64,000 bases of DNA. Source: Nitrospirales bacterium (GTDB lineage: Bacteria; Nitrospirota; Nitrospiria; Nitrospirales; UBA8639). Below the pieces are notes generated by a model that was not told the DNA's origin, searched no databases, and saw only the letters and a list, made by a program, of their open reading frames with translations. Position 1 is the stretch's first letter. Every line of letters begins with the position of its first letter. The position numbers were made by a program, and so were the translations under genes. The stretch lies in assembly GCA_021604005.1 (NCBI GenBank), contig BQIV01000014.1:1-64000 (forward strand). The letters are read 5' to 3'. Below are positions 44,579-52,624 of the stretch, in pieces.

Positions 44579-45250
44579 TCATGAACGTGAACGAAGTTCT
44601 TGTAATGCAATCTCGGCAAAGGGGTCGCCATTCTTTGAGGCGCGCTGGAACAACTCCTTGGCTTTTTCAATATCCTGATGTTCTGTCTGAGCCTCGGCAT
44701 ATATCGAGCCCAAATGAACGAGTGCGGCGGTGGAGTCTGGTTCTAAATGAAGAGCGTGTTCATAGGCTTCAATGGCTGCCGGAACCTTATTTTGCATTCG
44801 GAGGGCACTGCCAAGACCGACATAGGTTTCGGCTACGTCCGGTTGCTGGCGAAGGGCTTCTCGATAGGCGGCAGCGGCCGCTTCATAGTTTCCACGAACG
44901 AAAAACGACAAGCCTAATTCTTGATGCCATTTCTCGGCATGGTCTTGGATGGTAGACTGAGAGGACTGTTCAGAGAGATGGACCGGCATGGGGGAAACGG
45001 TGGATACGGATAGGCTGCGTGTTTCCACATGACTGTCAGGTGTTGTTTGGTGTGTGTCAAACAAAGAGGCATCGTGCAAGCCCCTGAGAATTGCGGCTTT
45101 GGTGAACTGGCTCTGCTGTGTCAGCGTTTCCGGGGTTTGAAACGACTGAGAACTGACGCTGTTCTCATAATTCGTGGCACAGCCCACGCTCATGAAAAGG
45201 CCCGCCAGAATAACCGCATGGCGGCTTAAGCAATTCTTTTTTGTGTTCAC
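44579..45250 (-). CDS. TPR-repeat lipoprotein
   Basis: 223 residues. The N-terminus has a signal peptide with lipobox SVGC (Cys about residue 24). A Ser/Thr-rich stretch is followed by at least three TPR motifs (LGLSFFVRGNYEAAAAAYREAL, VGLGSALRMQNKVPAAIEAYEHAL, HLGSIYAEAQTEHQDIEKAKELF). It resembles PilF/PilW-type pilotins or tail TPR proteins of pilus loci that help secretin assembly. It is the first leftward gene of the pilus locus. The 144 bp after it hold only a poorly supported short opposing frame. Confidence 0.8.
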   Translation of the reverse strand: MNTKKNCLSRHAVILAGLFMSVGCATNYENSVSSQSFQTPETLTQQSQFTKAAILRGLHDASLFDTHQTTPDSHVETRSLSVSTVSPMPVHLSEQSSQSTIQDHAEKWHQELGLSFFVRGNYEAAAAAYREALRQQPDVAETYVGLGSALRMQNKVPAAIEAYEHALHLEPDSTAALVHLGSIYAEAQTEHQDIEKAKELFQRASKNGDPFAEIALQELRSRS

Positions 45251-45731
45251 AAGGGACTCCCTGGTCGCAAAAAAACTAAACCATGCAATGTTTCCTCTAC
45301 GGCACGCATGTGCGTGTCAACATTACAACGTGAGCTCTTGCAATCTGTATCGGGAGATTTCAGGATAGCCTTAATACGCTGGACGACACATCTATCGCGT
45401 TACAGCACGTTCATGGGCGGGAATATCCAGGAGAAAGGCTCAGCTTTTCACAACAACGTACGCTATTTCACACGTCGGGAGTTATGAGGGACAGGCAAGA
45501 AATGCGAAGATTGAGCGAAACATGCTGCAATGGCTCTAGGGCACAGAAAACACAAAATGGACGAACCTAACGGAAATGAAATGTATGGGATGGGGCAAGA
45601 ACGTGACGACGAACGTGAAACAATTCCAAAATATGTAAATGTTCTCAACACCCCAAACCCGCCATGAAGAAAGGCGGGTTTGGGGTGTGACTATTGTGGA
45701 ATCGTGATGTGTTGTAGCGGACGCATCCTCA
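45251..45731. other. Intergenic region with a hairpin
   Basis: 481 bp between the glutaredoxin gene and the TPR lipoprotein gene. It should contain the promoter of the pilus locus; I could not identify a convincing -35/-10 or -24/-12 pair. One perfect hairpin lies at 45649-45687. Confidence 0.4.
45649..45687 (-). terminator. Perfect 15-bp hairpin after the glutaredoxin gene
   Basis: CACCCCAAACCCGCC (45649-45663) and GGCGGGTTTGGGGTG (45673-45687) are exact complements around a 9-nt loop, 45 bp past the grxD stop. No T-tract follows on either strand, so it may slow transcription or protect RNA ends without being a standard intrinsic terminator. Confidence 0.55.
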
Positions 45732-46058
45732 TCATTCAGACTTGAACGCTTCATTCAACAACGGTTGAAGCTCACCTTTCTGTTCCATCGGTCCCAACAC
45801 ATCGGTATCGCCATAAAACGTCCCATTGATGAACACCTTGGGTAAGGTTGGCCAGTTGGTCATTTGATTCAAGAATTCCCGCTTTTCTGGATTGGTGAGC
45901 ACATTGATCAGCTCATAGGGATGGCCGAACTTGTTAAAAAATTCCATCGTTTCCACGGTAAACCCGCACTGCGGGGCCGTTTTCGTCCCCTTCCCGTAAA
46001 TCAGGATTTTATGCTCTTTAATCTCACGTTGAACTTCTTCTTCAATTGGATTAGACAT
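45732..46058 (-). CDS. grxD: Monothiol glutaredoxin (Grx4/GrxD family)
   Basis: 108 residues. The fold motifs are IEEEVQREIKEHKILIYGKGTKTAPQCGFT, WPTLPKVFINGTFYGDTDVL and a closing helix. These proteins bind a glutathione-ligated [2Fe-2S] cluster and pass it on, usually with BolA. The active site is CGFT where CGFS is the family rule, a conservative change that keeps the hydroxyl. It lies 13 bp after a bolA gene in the same direction, matching the known GrxD-BolA partnership. Confidence 0.93.
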   Translation of the reverse strand: MSNPIEEEVQREIKEHKILIYGKGTKTAPQCGFTVETMEFFNKFGHPYELINVLTNPEKREFLNQMTNWPTLPKVFINGTFYGDTDVLGPMEQKGELQPLLNEAFKSE

Positions 46059-46071
46059 GGGATCGTTCTCC

Positions 46072-46311
46072 TTATGCTTCGTCGTTGGTTTTGGCCTGTA
46101 ACTCTACTGCATGAATACGCCCGTCTTTCATCGGCACATCTAAGGCTTGGTAAATCATACGGTGTCGATCTAATAGATTCTTCCCTTTGAACATATCCGA
46201 CACAACACCGACATTGAAATGATCCATCGTTCCTGTGCGATCAACGACAGAAACTTTGGCATCAGCCATTGATTGCTGAATATACTGCGTCAACTCTTCC
46301 TTGGTAATCAT
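46072..46311 (-). CDS. bolA: BolA-family protein
   Basis: 79 residues with DHFNVGVVSDMFKGKNLLDRHRMIYQAL and GRIHAVELQAKT, the BolA signature including the His that ligates a shared [2Fe-2S] cluster with monothiol glutaredoxin. It probably works with the downstream GrxD in iron-sulphur trafficking or sensing. Confidence 0.92.
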   Translation of the reverse strand: MITKEELTQYIQQSMADAKVSVVDRTGTMDHFNVGVVSDMFKGKNLLDRHRMIYQALDVPMKDGRIHAVELQAKTNDEA

Positions 46312-46509
46312 GTCATCTCCCCGGTTCGCGAATGGTTGATCTCTGACCTTCTAATATAGCCAACCCTCTAGAACGTGCGCAATGCCGTTAGTCGAGAACA
46401 TCTTACCGATATCTTATGAAGCGTCGTGCGTGAAGCGTATCTCGTAAGAAAACGAACTTGGGTTCATGAAGCATCAATCTGATAGAAGGCTCTTCCTGTT
46501 ATCGAATGG

Positions 46510-47241
46510 TCAGTAGTCATCGGTAGATTTGTACAAGACCCTTTTGATAAAGCCTCCAAGCCGCTCAAGGATATTCATGGGAATTTCATGTCCTCCACGA
46601 AATGCATGCCATTCTACGGAGAGTCCTTCCGCCTGCAGCATATCACCAAGTTGTTGAGCCACTTCCGGTGAAAGAATCGGATCATCGGTTCCATGACTCT
46701 GAAAGACCGGCGTGCCCTTACGCCTTACCATCAACGGAGCCCATTCGTCCTTGGCGATGAGAGAGCTAGAGAGTAAGACTACGCCGGCAAACTGTTGATC
46801 CGACCGTAGTACAATATCGCACGCGAGCATCGACCCTTGAGAAAATCCTCCTATGATGAGTTTTTCCGACGCGACATGGAAATCATTGTTCACGACCTGT
46901 ATCACGCTCATCACTTTTTCTCGGGCCTCGGACAAACCCTTAGGTACTTCTTTAATCAACTGCGCCCAGTTGCCTTTTGCACGCGTTTGAGCGAGACGCT
47001 CCATATCCAACATCCACCAGGCACGGGAATCTCCAAATCCCATATCGAGCGACAGGGGTGCTGCGGGGAAAATGAACCTGGTTTCCGCCGGGACGTCCAG
47101 CACCTGCCAGAGTGGGACCAGATCGTCACCGGGAGCCCCAAACCCATGAAGCAGCAACACAACAGGCCCCGTGCCACCCCCTTCGCGATCAGGCCCACCG
47201 GTTATTCGCACATCAAGACCTGCAATCGTTACGTGTTTCAT
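46510..47241 (-). CDS. Alpha/beta-hydrolase of the carboxylesterase/phospholipase family
   Basis: 243 residues. Oxyanion segment LLLHGFGAPGDD, nucleophile in GGFSQGSM, acid in HGTDDPILSPE and His in FRGGHEIP form a complete triad. It resembles YpfH/acyl-protein thioesterase-type carboxylesterases, cytoplasmic, without a signal peptide. Substrate unknown. Confidence 0.88.
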   Translation of the reverse strand: MKHVTIAGLDVRITGGPDREGGGTGPVVLLLHGFGAPGDDLVPLWQVLDVPAETRFIFPAAPLSLDMGFGDSRAWWMLDMERLAQTRAKGNWAQLIKEVPKGLSEAREKVMSVIQVVNNDFHVASEKLIIGGFSQGSMLACDIVLRSDQQFAGVVLLSSSLIAKDEWAPLMVRRKGTPVFQSHGTDDPILSPEVAQQLGDMLQAEGLSVEWHAFRGGHEIPMNILERLGGFIKRVLYKSTDDY

Positions 47242-47289
47242 AGGCTAGACATTCGCACTGTATTGGGAACCAGTAGACACGAAGCGTTT

Positions 47290-47400
47290 CTTATTGCTCT
47301 TGTGGAGGAAAAACGTATCCCGTGAAGCGTATCTCGTATTTCGTTAAAGAGAATCCATGACGCCTCACGTTTGTTTCTCCCACGCTTCACGAACGACGAT
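47290..47400. repeat. Heptamer-family repeat array
   Basis: CGTATCCCGTGAAGCGTATCTCGTATTTCG and CACGCTTCACGAACGACGATTCG words between the esterase and the zinc-ribbon gene. Confidence 0.8.
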
Positions 47401-47409
47401 TCGCTGCCT

Positions 47410-47589
47410 TCAATGACCCATTTTGGGAGACCCGGCATTGGCTCCTTGGGTAATCAGCGGAATTCGGAGGACTTGTTTGCAGTGCGTACAGTTGACCTTC
47501 ATCGTATTTGGGTCGGAATACTCGATGTCTTGTTCCGGTATCCAAAACAACAAACTACATTTCGGGCATTTTCTGACGAGCATCGGCAT
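47410..47589 (-). CDS. Small zinc-ribbon protein
   Basis: 59 residues from ATG 47589, which has TGGAGA upstream. Two CX2C motifs (CPKC and CTHC) separated by about 26 residues, within MLVRKCPKCSLLFWIPEQD and VNCTHCKQVLRIP, form a MJ0042-like zinc ribbon. The function is unknown; the size suggests a binding or regulatory domain. The C-terminus (GANAGSPKMGH) is polar. Confidence 0.75.
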   Translation of the reverse strand: MPMLVRKCPKCSLLFWIPEQDIEYSDPNTMKVNCTHCKQVLRIPLITQGANAGSPKMGH

Positions 47590-47663
47590 AGAACAATCTC
47601 CATCAATCACTAGTTTTTCGGTAGCTATTTAGTGTAATACAGAGCAACAACAAATCGCCAGCC

Positions 47664-48068
47664 ATGATTACATTTTCCGACTCGAAAGATATCACCCCCC
47701 AGCAGCTGATCCCCCTGTTCGAGCAAGCCCAGTGGTCTTGTGGCCGAACGCAGGATGATACGACGTCCATGCTGGCGCAGAGTGATGTGATTCTTTCAGC
47801 CTGGGAAGGCCTGCGTCTCGTCGGATTTGGACGAGTTCTGACTGATTATGTGTTTCGGGCATCAATTTGGGACGTCATTATCGACCAGCAGTATCAAGGC
47901 AGAGATATCGGCACACAACTAATCCGTCAGATTCTTGATCATCCGTCACTCGTCAAAGTTGAGCTATTTTGGCTCTGCACCAGAAATAAACAAGCATTTT
48001 ATAAGACATTGGGCTTTTCGGATCAAGAACAAACCGGTATGGTGTGGGATCGGAGAAAACATACATAA
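47664..48068 (+). CDS. GNAT-family N-acetyltransferase
   Basis: 134 residues. The acetyl-CoA binding motif A is VIIDQQYQGRDIGTQLIRQIL and a terminal FYKTLGF motif follows, as in the small GNAT proteins. It lacks any extra domain to indicate its substrate. It is the first gene of a rightward group with anmK, separated by a repeat array. Confidence 0.88.
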   Translation: MITFSDSKDITPQQLIPLFEQAQWSCGRTQDDTTSMLAQSDVILSAWEGLRLVGFGRVLTDYVFRASIWDVIIDQQYQGRDIGTQLIRQILDHPSLVKVELFWLCTRNKQAFYKTLGFSDQEQTGMVWDRRKHT

Positions 48069-48074
48069 ATGAAG

Positions 48075-48180
48075 AAACAAACGTATCTCGTATCTCGTGA
48101 AGCGTATCTCGTAGAAAAACGAAAAAGCTCTTCCCTCGCTTCTCGCTTCTCGCTTCACGCTTCACAAACGACGCATTATT
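48075..48180. repeat. Heptamer-family repeat array
   Basis: CGTATCTCGTATCTCGTGAAGCGTATCTCG and CGCTTCTCGCTTCTCGCTTCACGCTTCAC words between the GNAT gene and anmK. Confidence 0.85.
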
Positions 48181-48205
48181 CTCCACGCTTGCATGGTGCC
48201 CAACT

Positions 48206-49369
48206 ATGATTGTTGCCGGCTTAATGTCTGGAACTTCAGCCGATGGGGTCGATGTCGCACTCGTGGGCATTCGAGGATCCCAACATCGTCTCACAACACA
48301 ATTGAAATATTATGAAACGAAGTCCTATCCCCCTACCCTTCGCAAACGAGTGTTAGCAGCTGCCGAAAGCGGGCATGTTGCGGAGATCTGCCACCTCAAC
48401 GCCTATCTTGGCGAATTTTTTGCGAAAGCTACTCGACAAGCCATTGAGCGGGCCAATCTCAATCACCAACAAGTCAAACTTATCGGCTCTCACGGTCAAA
48501 CACTGCATCACCTTCCCACTCCTCGACGGGAAGCAGGCATTGGCCCCATTCGATCGACACTACAAATCGGCGATCCAGCCATTATTGCCGAACGCACCGG
48601 CATTACCACGATAGCGGATTTTCGCTCCCGGGACCTCGCGGCTGGAGGAGAAGGGGCCCCTCTCGCCCCTTACGCGCATTATCTCCTTTTTCATCATCGA
48701 TCACGTTCCCGGTTAGTCGTAAACCTAGGCGGGATTGCCAACGTAACGGTCTTGGCAGCCGGTGCGCAGCTGGAATCTATGCAGGCCTTTGATACAGGCC
48801 CATGCAACATGTTACTGGATGCCGTGACCACTCAGCTCTCACAGGGGAAACAGTCGATGGACCGGGGTGGACGGCTCGCACGACGGGGAAAAGTCGACTC
48901 GATGATTCTCCGGCATTTACTATCACACCCTTTTCTACACGCTCCACCACCCAAATCGACAGGAAGGGAAGAGTTTGGGCGCCGGTATGTACAGAGCCTC
49001 TTGCAACGAGCTCACAAACGCCGTCTCTCACTGTCGGATGTCCTCGCCACCTGTTGCCGCTTTCTGGCACTATCCATCCACCAAGCACAAACCTGGATTG
49101 CAGACGACATTCATGAAGTGATTCTGGGTGGCGGCGGTATCTATAATGCCGCGCTTGTGGGAGCCTTACAGGAAACCTTTTCGCCCATTCCGGTTCGAAT
49201 CATGGACGAATGCGGGTCACATAGCAAAGCGTTTGAAGCCATCGCCTTTGCGATTCTTGCCTATCAATGTTTTCATGGCGTCTGTGCGAACGTGCCGGCC
49301 GTGACGGGAGCTGGACATCCTGTTGTGCTGGGAAGTATGACCCCGGGACACCTGAGGAAACACAGGTGA
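48206..49369 (+). CDS. anmK: Anhydro-N-acetylmuramic acid kinase
   Basis: 387 residues. Family motifs are GLMSGTSADGVDVAL at the N-terminus, GSHGQTLHHLP, GDPAIIAERTGITTIADFRSRDLAAGGEGAPL, VVNLGGIANVTVL, FDTGPCNMLLD and GGGGIYN. It phosphorylates and hydrolyses 1,6-anhydro-MurNAc from cell-wall turnover, giving MurNAc-6-phosphate. Length agrees with the family. It overlaps the next gene by 4 bp (GTGA). Confidence 0.95.
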   Translation: MIVAGLMSGTSADGVDVALVGIRGSQHRLTTQLKYYETKSYPPTLRKRVLAAAESGHVAEICHLNAYLGEFFAKATRQAIERANLNHQQVKLIGSHGQTLHHLPTPRREAGIGPIRSTLQIGDPAIIAERTGITTIADFRSRDLAAGGEGAPLAPYAHYLLFHHRSRSRLVVNLGGIANVTVLAAGAQLESMQAFDTGPCNMLLDAVTTQLSQGKQSMDRGGRLARRGKVDSMILRHLLSHPFLHAPPPKSTGREEFGRRYVQSLLQRAHKRRLSLSDVLATCCRFLALSIHQAQTWIADDIHEVILGGGGIYNAALVGALQETFSPIPVRIMDECGSHSKAFEAIAFAILAYQCFHGVCANVPAVTGAGHPVVLGSMTPGHLRKHR

Positions 49370-49965
49370 CGTCAACTGACGACACACCGCTTTCACGTCT
49401 GCTTGAAGAAAGTACAGCTCTTCTTTCACAATTACCCGACACCTCGTTTCCTGTCATCCTCCTGACGATTCTTGTCCTGATTGCATTGACGCTTTGGCTG
49501 ATTTGGGGACGCGAGTCTGCGCAGATATCTGCACGCACCACGCATGCGGAGCCAGTGATCGAATCGCTCAATGTGTCAACCCGGCCACTGCTACCTCACA
49601 GGGAAGCGTCGATATTGAATATCGTTCGCTTAGCCGTACAAGATAGCTATCTGGTTCTCGCAAAACTTCCGCTGACATCCGTGCTCACCATTGAGAAGGA
49701 TGATCCTGCGAAATGGAAAGCGATCATGAAAGCTATACAGCACATCCGGCTAGATCTGGCGTTGATCCATCCAGGCACCTTGCAACTCGAAAAAGTCATT
49801 CGTATCACGGCAGCCGAATCCTCGACGACTCTGACACAGGAAAAAGATCAACTCGCAACGGCCATGTTGCAATCGGCAGGTATTGCGACGATTACGCTTG
49901 ACGCCAATGAATCCTATACCATTCCACAGGTATTGGAGTTACTGGGATTAGCGGAAGAAGATTGA
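49366..49965 (+). CDS. Membrane-anchored DUF2726-like protein
   Basis: 199 residues from a GTG that overlaps the anmK stop (GTGA). The short N-terminal part is followed by one TM helix (FPVILLTILVLIALTLWLIW). A soluble domain with LLPHREASILNIVRLAVQDSYLVLAKLPLTSVLTI then resembles DUF2726, a possible nuclease-related fold. A segment LDLALIHPGTLQLEKVIRI and a C-terminal AGIATITLDANESY fit that domain. Function unknown; translational coupling to anmK is seen. Confidence 0.65.
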   Translation: MTSTDDTPLSRLLEESTALLSQLPDTSFPVILLTILVLIALTLWLIWGRESAQISARTTHAEPVIESLNVSTRPLLPHREASILNIVRLAVQDSYLVLAKLPLTSVLTIEKDDPAKWKAIMKAIQHIRLDLALIHPGTLQLEKVIRITAAESSTTLTQEKDQLATAMLQSAGIATITLDANESYTIPQVLELLGLAEED

Positions 49966-49969
49966 AAAA

Positions 49970-50100
49970 ACGTATCTCATCGCTCGTCGTTCGTTACTCG
50001 TATCTCGTGAAGCGTATCTCCATTACGTAAGAAGAGTCTTTTCCCATTTTTTGACGTTTCACGCTTCACAAACGACGCTTCACGCTTGCACGCCGAAGCG
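49970..50100. repeat. Heptamer-family repeat array
   Basis: CGTATCTCATCGCTCGTCGTTCGTTACTCGTATCTCGTGAAGCG and CGTTTCACGCTTCACAAACGACGCTTCACGC words between convergent genes. Confidence 0.85.
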
Positions 50101-50128
50101 CTACGGCGCGAAGGCACCAGCAACGTTT

Positions 50129-50749
50129 TTACGAACGGATGATAGGAAGTATCGTACGAAACGTTTCTTCGCCAATGTCGGCCACGTGTCCGGCTTGAAT
50201 GCGAGGATCGTTCATGGGAATAAAGCGAGCAACTTTCACCCACGACCGATTCGCCAATACCGCAGCTGTTTGCGACTTCCGATCTCGCGTGAGCTCCATG
50301 GTATAACCCGCACCATGCTTCCATTCCCACAACGAAGAACTCAAACACAGACATACGTCGTGCTCACAAATATCTGCATAGTGATTGATCATATTCTCTT
50401 TATAACGGCGAATGTTGGGGCCTTCCAGTATGAGTGCAAACGCCACATGATGCCCCCACCAGAAGAGCGTACGAAAGGCAAACTTTTCTTCTCGCGTGTA
50501 ATACCGCGGGAAGTCGAGATATTGATACGGAAAATCCTCCAGATGTTCTCCTTTCACAAACTGGACGGCTTCAGGCTTAAAGTGCTGTGGAGCGATCACA
50601 TCCACCCCCATAAGAACCGACTGCAGACGCGTATACAGTGCCTCTAATGTCCGACGGACCGTCACGGTGATATGAGCTTTTATACGAAAAAATTCCGTAT
50701 CCGCAAAGCATTCAACTTCTTCAGATGAAAATGAAAACGATTGATTCAT
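50129..50749 (-). CDS. Conserved-looking hypothetical protein, 206 residues
   Basis: A soluble protein without signal or membrane helix. It is rich in aromatic residues: FPYQYLDFPRYYTREEKFAFRTLFWWGHHVAFALILEG and LSSSLWEWKHGAGYTMELTR. The balanced composition and codon use indicate a true gene. No motif tells its role. It stands alone between two repeat arrays, convergent with the upstream rightward pair and divergent from the exonuclease gene. Confidence 0.7.
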   Translation of the reverse strand: MNQSFSFSSEEVECFADTEFFRIKAHITVTVRRTLEALYTRLQSVLMGVDVIAPQHFKPEAVQFVKGEHLEDFPYQYLDFPRYYTREEKFAFRTLFWWGHHVAFALILEGPNIRRYKENMINHYADICEHDVCLCLSSSLWEWKHGAGYTMELTRDRKSQTAAVLANRSWVKVARFIPMNDPRIQAGHVADIGEETFRTILPIIRS

Positions 50750-50754
50750 AAAGG

Positions 50755-50845
50755 ATAATGTGAAGCGTTGTTCGTGAAGTGTGAAGCGTAGGAAGAATAT
50801 TCTAACTTCTTTTTCACCAAATACGTTTCACGAAATAGGCTCAAA
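50755..50845. repeat. Heptamer-family repeat array
   Basis: GTGAAGCGTTGTTCGTGAAGTGTGAAGCG and ACGTTTCACGAAATAGGC words between the hypothetical gene and xth. Confidence 0.75.
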
Positions 50846-50852
50846 AAAATTG

Positions 50853-51674
50853 ATGAAAATTGCCACTTTTAATGTGAACTCCATTCGTCGGCGGCTGCCC
50901 ATTGTACTGGACTGGCTGATGAAGAAAAAGCCGGACGTGCTATGCCTACAGGAAACTAAAGTTCAGGATGCGGACTTTCCCTTGGACGCGTTCTCTGACA
51001 CAGGCTATCACATTACCTTTCGAGGTATGAAATCTTACAACGGCGTAGCCATCCTCAGTCGAACACCACCAGAGGATGTCTCCTCCGGATTCGGAGATAA
51101 AGAAGAACATCACGACGATCCGATGCGCCTCATGCGAGTCGTGATCCAAGGCATTCCAATTCTGAATACCTATGTGCCTCAAGGTTTCTCGATCGATTCA
51201 CCAAAATACCAATACAAGCTTGGCTGGTTTCGACGGCTCACTCAGTATTTTCAACAGCACTTCTCCCCCCAAAAACCTGCAATATGGTGCGGTGACATGA
51301 ATGTCGCCCCTGAACCCGTCGATGTTCATCACCCAGACAAGCATCTCAAACATGTCTGTTTTCATGAGGACGTTCGAAACGCGTACGAACATGCGCGCGC
51401 CTGGGGATTCGTCGATGTCTTTCGCGCACATTACCCCAAACGCCAACAATTCACGTTTTGGGATTACCGGCAACCCAGTGCATTGGAGAATAATCGCGGG
51501 TGGAGGATTGATCACATCTTGGCCACACCGGTCCTCGCACCGGCTTGCACCAAAGTATCGGTTGACCTCGGTCCACGTAGAGCGGAAAACCCTTCAGATC
51601 ATACAATCTTGTGGGCAGAATTCTCGAGGTATAGCGAATCCAAATACGTTCCAGCTGAGGTCAATCAACTATAG
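50853..51674 (+). CDS. xth: Exodeoxyribonuclease III
   Basis: 273 residues from MKIATFNVNSIRRRL. AP-endonuclease/exonuclease III motifs: CLQETKVQDADF (metal Glu), WCGDMNVAPEPVDV, GWRIDHILATP and NPSDHTILWAEF (catalytic Asp-His). It acts in base-excision repair. The final 14 residues (YSESKYVPAEVNQL) lie past the usual family end and are encoded by a CTATAG-class repeat; the stop TAG is the edge of the following MITE, so the insertion has replaced the native end. Confidence 0.94.
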   Translation: MKIATFNVNSIRRRLPIVLDWLMKKKPDVLCLQETKVQDADFPLDAFSDTGYHITFRGMKSYNGVAILSRTPPEDVSSGFGDKEEHHDDPMRLMRVVIQGIPILNTYVPQGFSIDSPKYQYKLGWFRRLTQYFQQHFSPQKPAIWCGDMNVAPEPVDVHHPDKHLKHVCFHEDVRNAYEHARAWGFVDVFRAHYPKRQQFTFWDYRQPSALENNRGWRIDHILATPVLAPACTKVSVDLGPRRAENPSDHTILWAEFSRYSESKYVPAEVNQL

Positions 51675-51773
51675 TTTTTAACTTTTTCAGAGTACCTATG
51701 CTCTTACGCCTGCAGGCCAGTCCGTTGAGTGAACACCTCTCATACTGGGCGGGCTTGTTTGAGATTCTATGGT

Positions 51774-52590
51774 TTATGTCAAGCCTCGTGTGAGGCGGGC
51801 CGGGTCAAACATGGTCTGATAGCGGTGAATGGACCAAGCCGCCCGGGCAATTTTCCGCGCGAGAATCACTAAGGTGGCCGTTGAGCTCCATCCTTGGATG
51901 CGATACGAGTCATAGATGGGTTTCCAGACTTTGGTTTTGACGGCGGACATGGCGGCATTCAAGAGCAACCGGCGCAATTCGGCCGGGCCTCGTTTAGACA
52001 AGCGCCGTCGCCCGCTCTTCTGCCCCGAGTCTTTGGCTCGAGGGTCTAACCCGGTAAAGGCGACAAAGGCATCGGCATTGTGGAACGGCACTCGCTCTAA
52101 AGTATTGGTGAGGCTCATCCCCACCAACGGGCCGACGCCCACAATGGTCTCAACTCGTTGTTGGGCTTGTTGATGGGGTGGGGACTGGGCCTCGACGGCG
52201 AATCAACCGATCCACCTGCCGTTGCTGGGCGGTTGGGGGCCTGTAGGCGCGCAACCCGGCGTGTTCTTGAGCGATCATCCGAGCGAGCAACGTGGCATCG
52301 ACTCGGTCGGTTTTCGCCCGAGCCCCCAGAGCTTTGGCATAGTACCGCGTCTCCATCGGCTTCAAGAGATAAACGGTATGGCCATGGGCATGCGCCAGAT
52401 CGGCCAGCAGCTCATGATACGGACCGGTCGATTCGAGACCAATCCGGCTCCCGGCCGGTAATGTCTTCAGCCAGGCGCACAAGGCGCTGCGCTGATTACG
52501 AATCTGCTGAACCGGCCATCGTTGATCCGCACTGGTCACGACGACGGTGTCTTTGGCCACATCGACTCCCACATTCAAAACGGGTTGCAT
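51774..52590 (-). pseudogene. IS110-family transposase, frameshifted
   Basis: The N-terminal half (MQPVLNVGVDVAKDTVVV, GLESTGPYHELLADLAHAHGH, KTDRVDATLLARM) is a DEDD RuvC-like domain. The C-terminal half (GVGPLVGMSLT, FVAFTGLDPRAKDSGQKSG, RRLLLNAAMSAV) is the Transposase_20 domain with its catalytic Ser region. They lie in different frames; the break falls near 52165-52195 beside a run of Cs (CCCCACCCC on the minus strand), where one base appears extra. The total length equals that of an intact IS110 transposase. A sequencing error cannot be excluded. Confidence 0.88.
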
Positions 52591-52624
52591 ACACGTTGCC
52601 TCCAAAAGTAAAGTTGCCACAATG

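Noticed and set aside
44393-44584. Rightward 63-residue frame with a hydrophobic segment
   Set aside because: It overlaps two leftward genes' ends, has no ribosome binding site and no family; a signal-peptide look alone is not enough.
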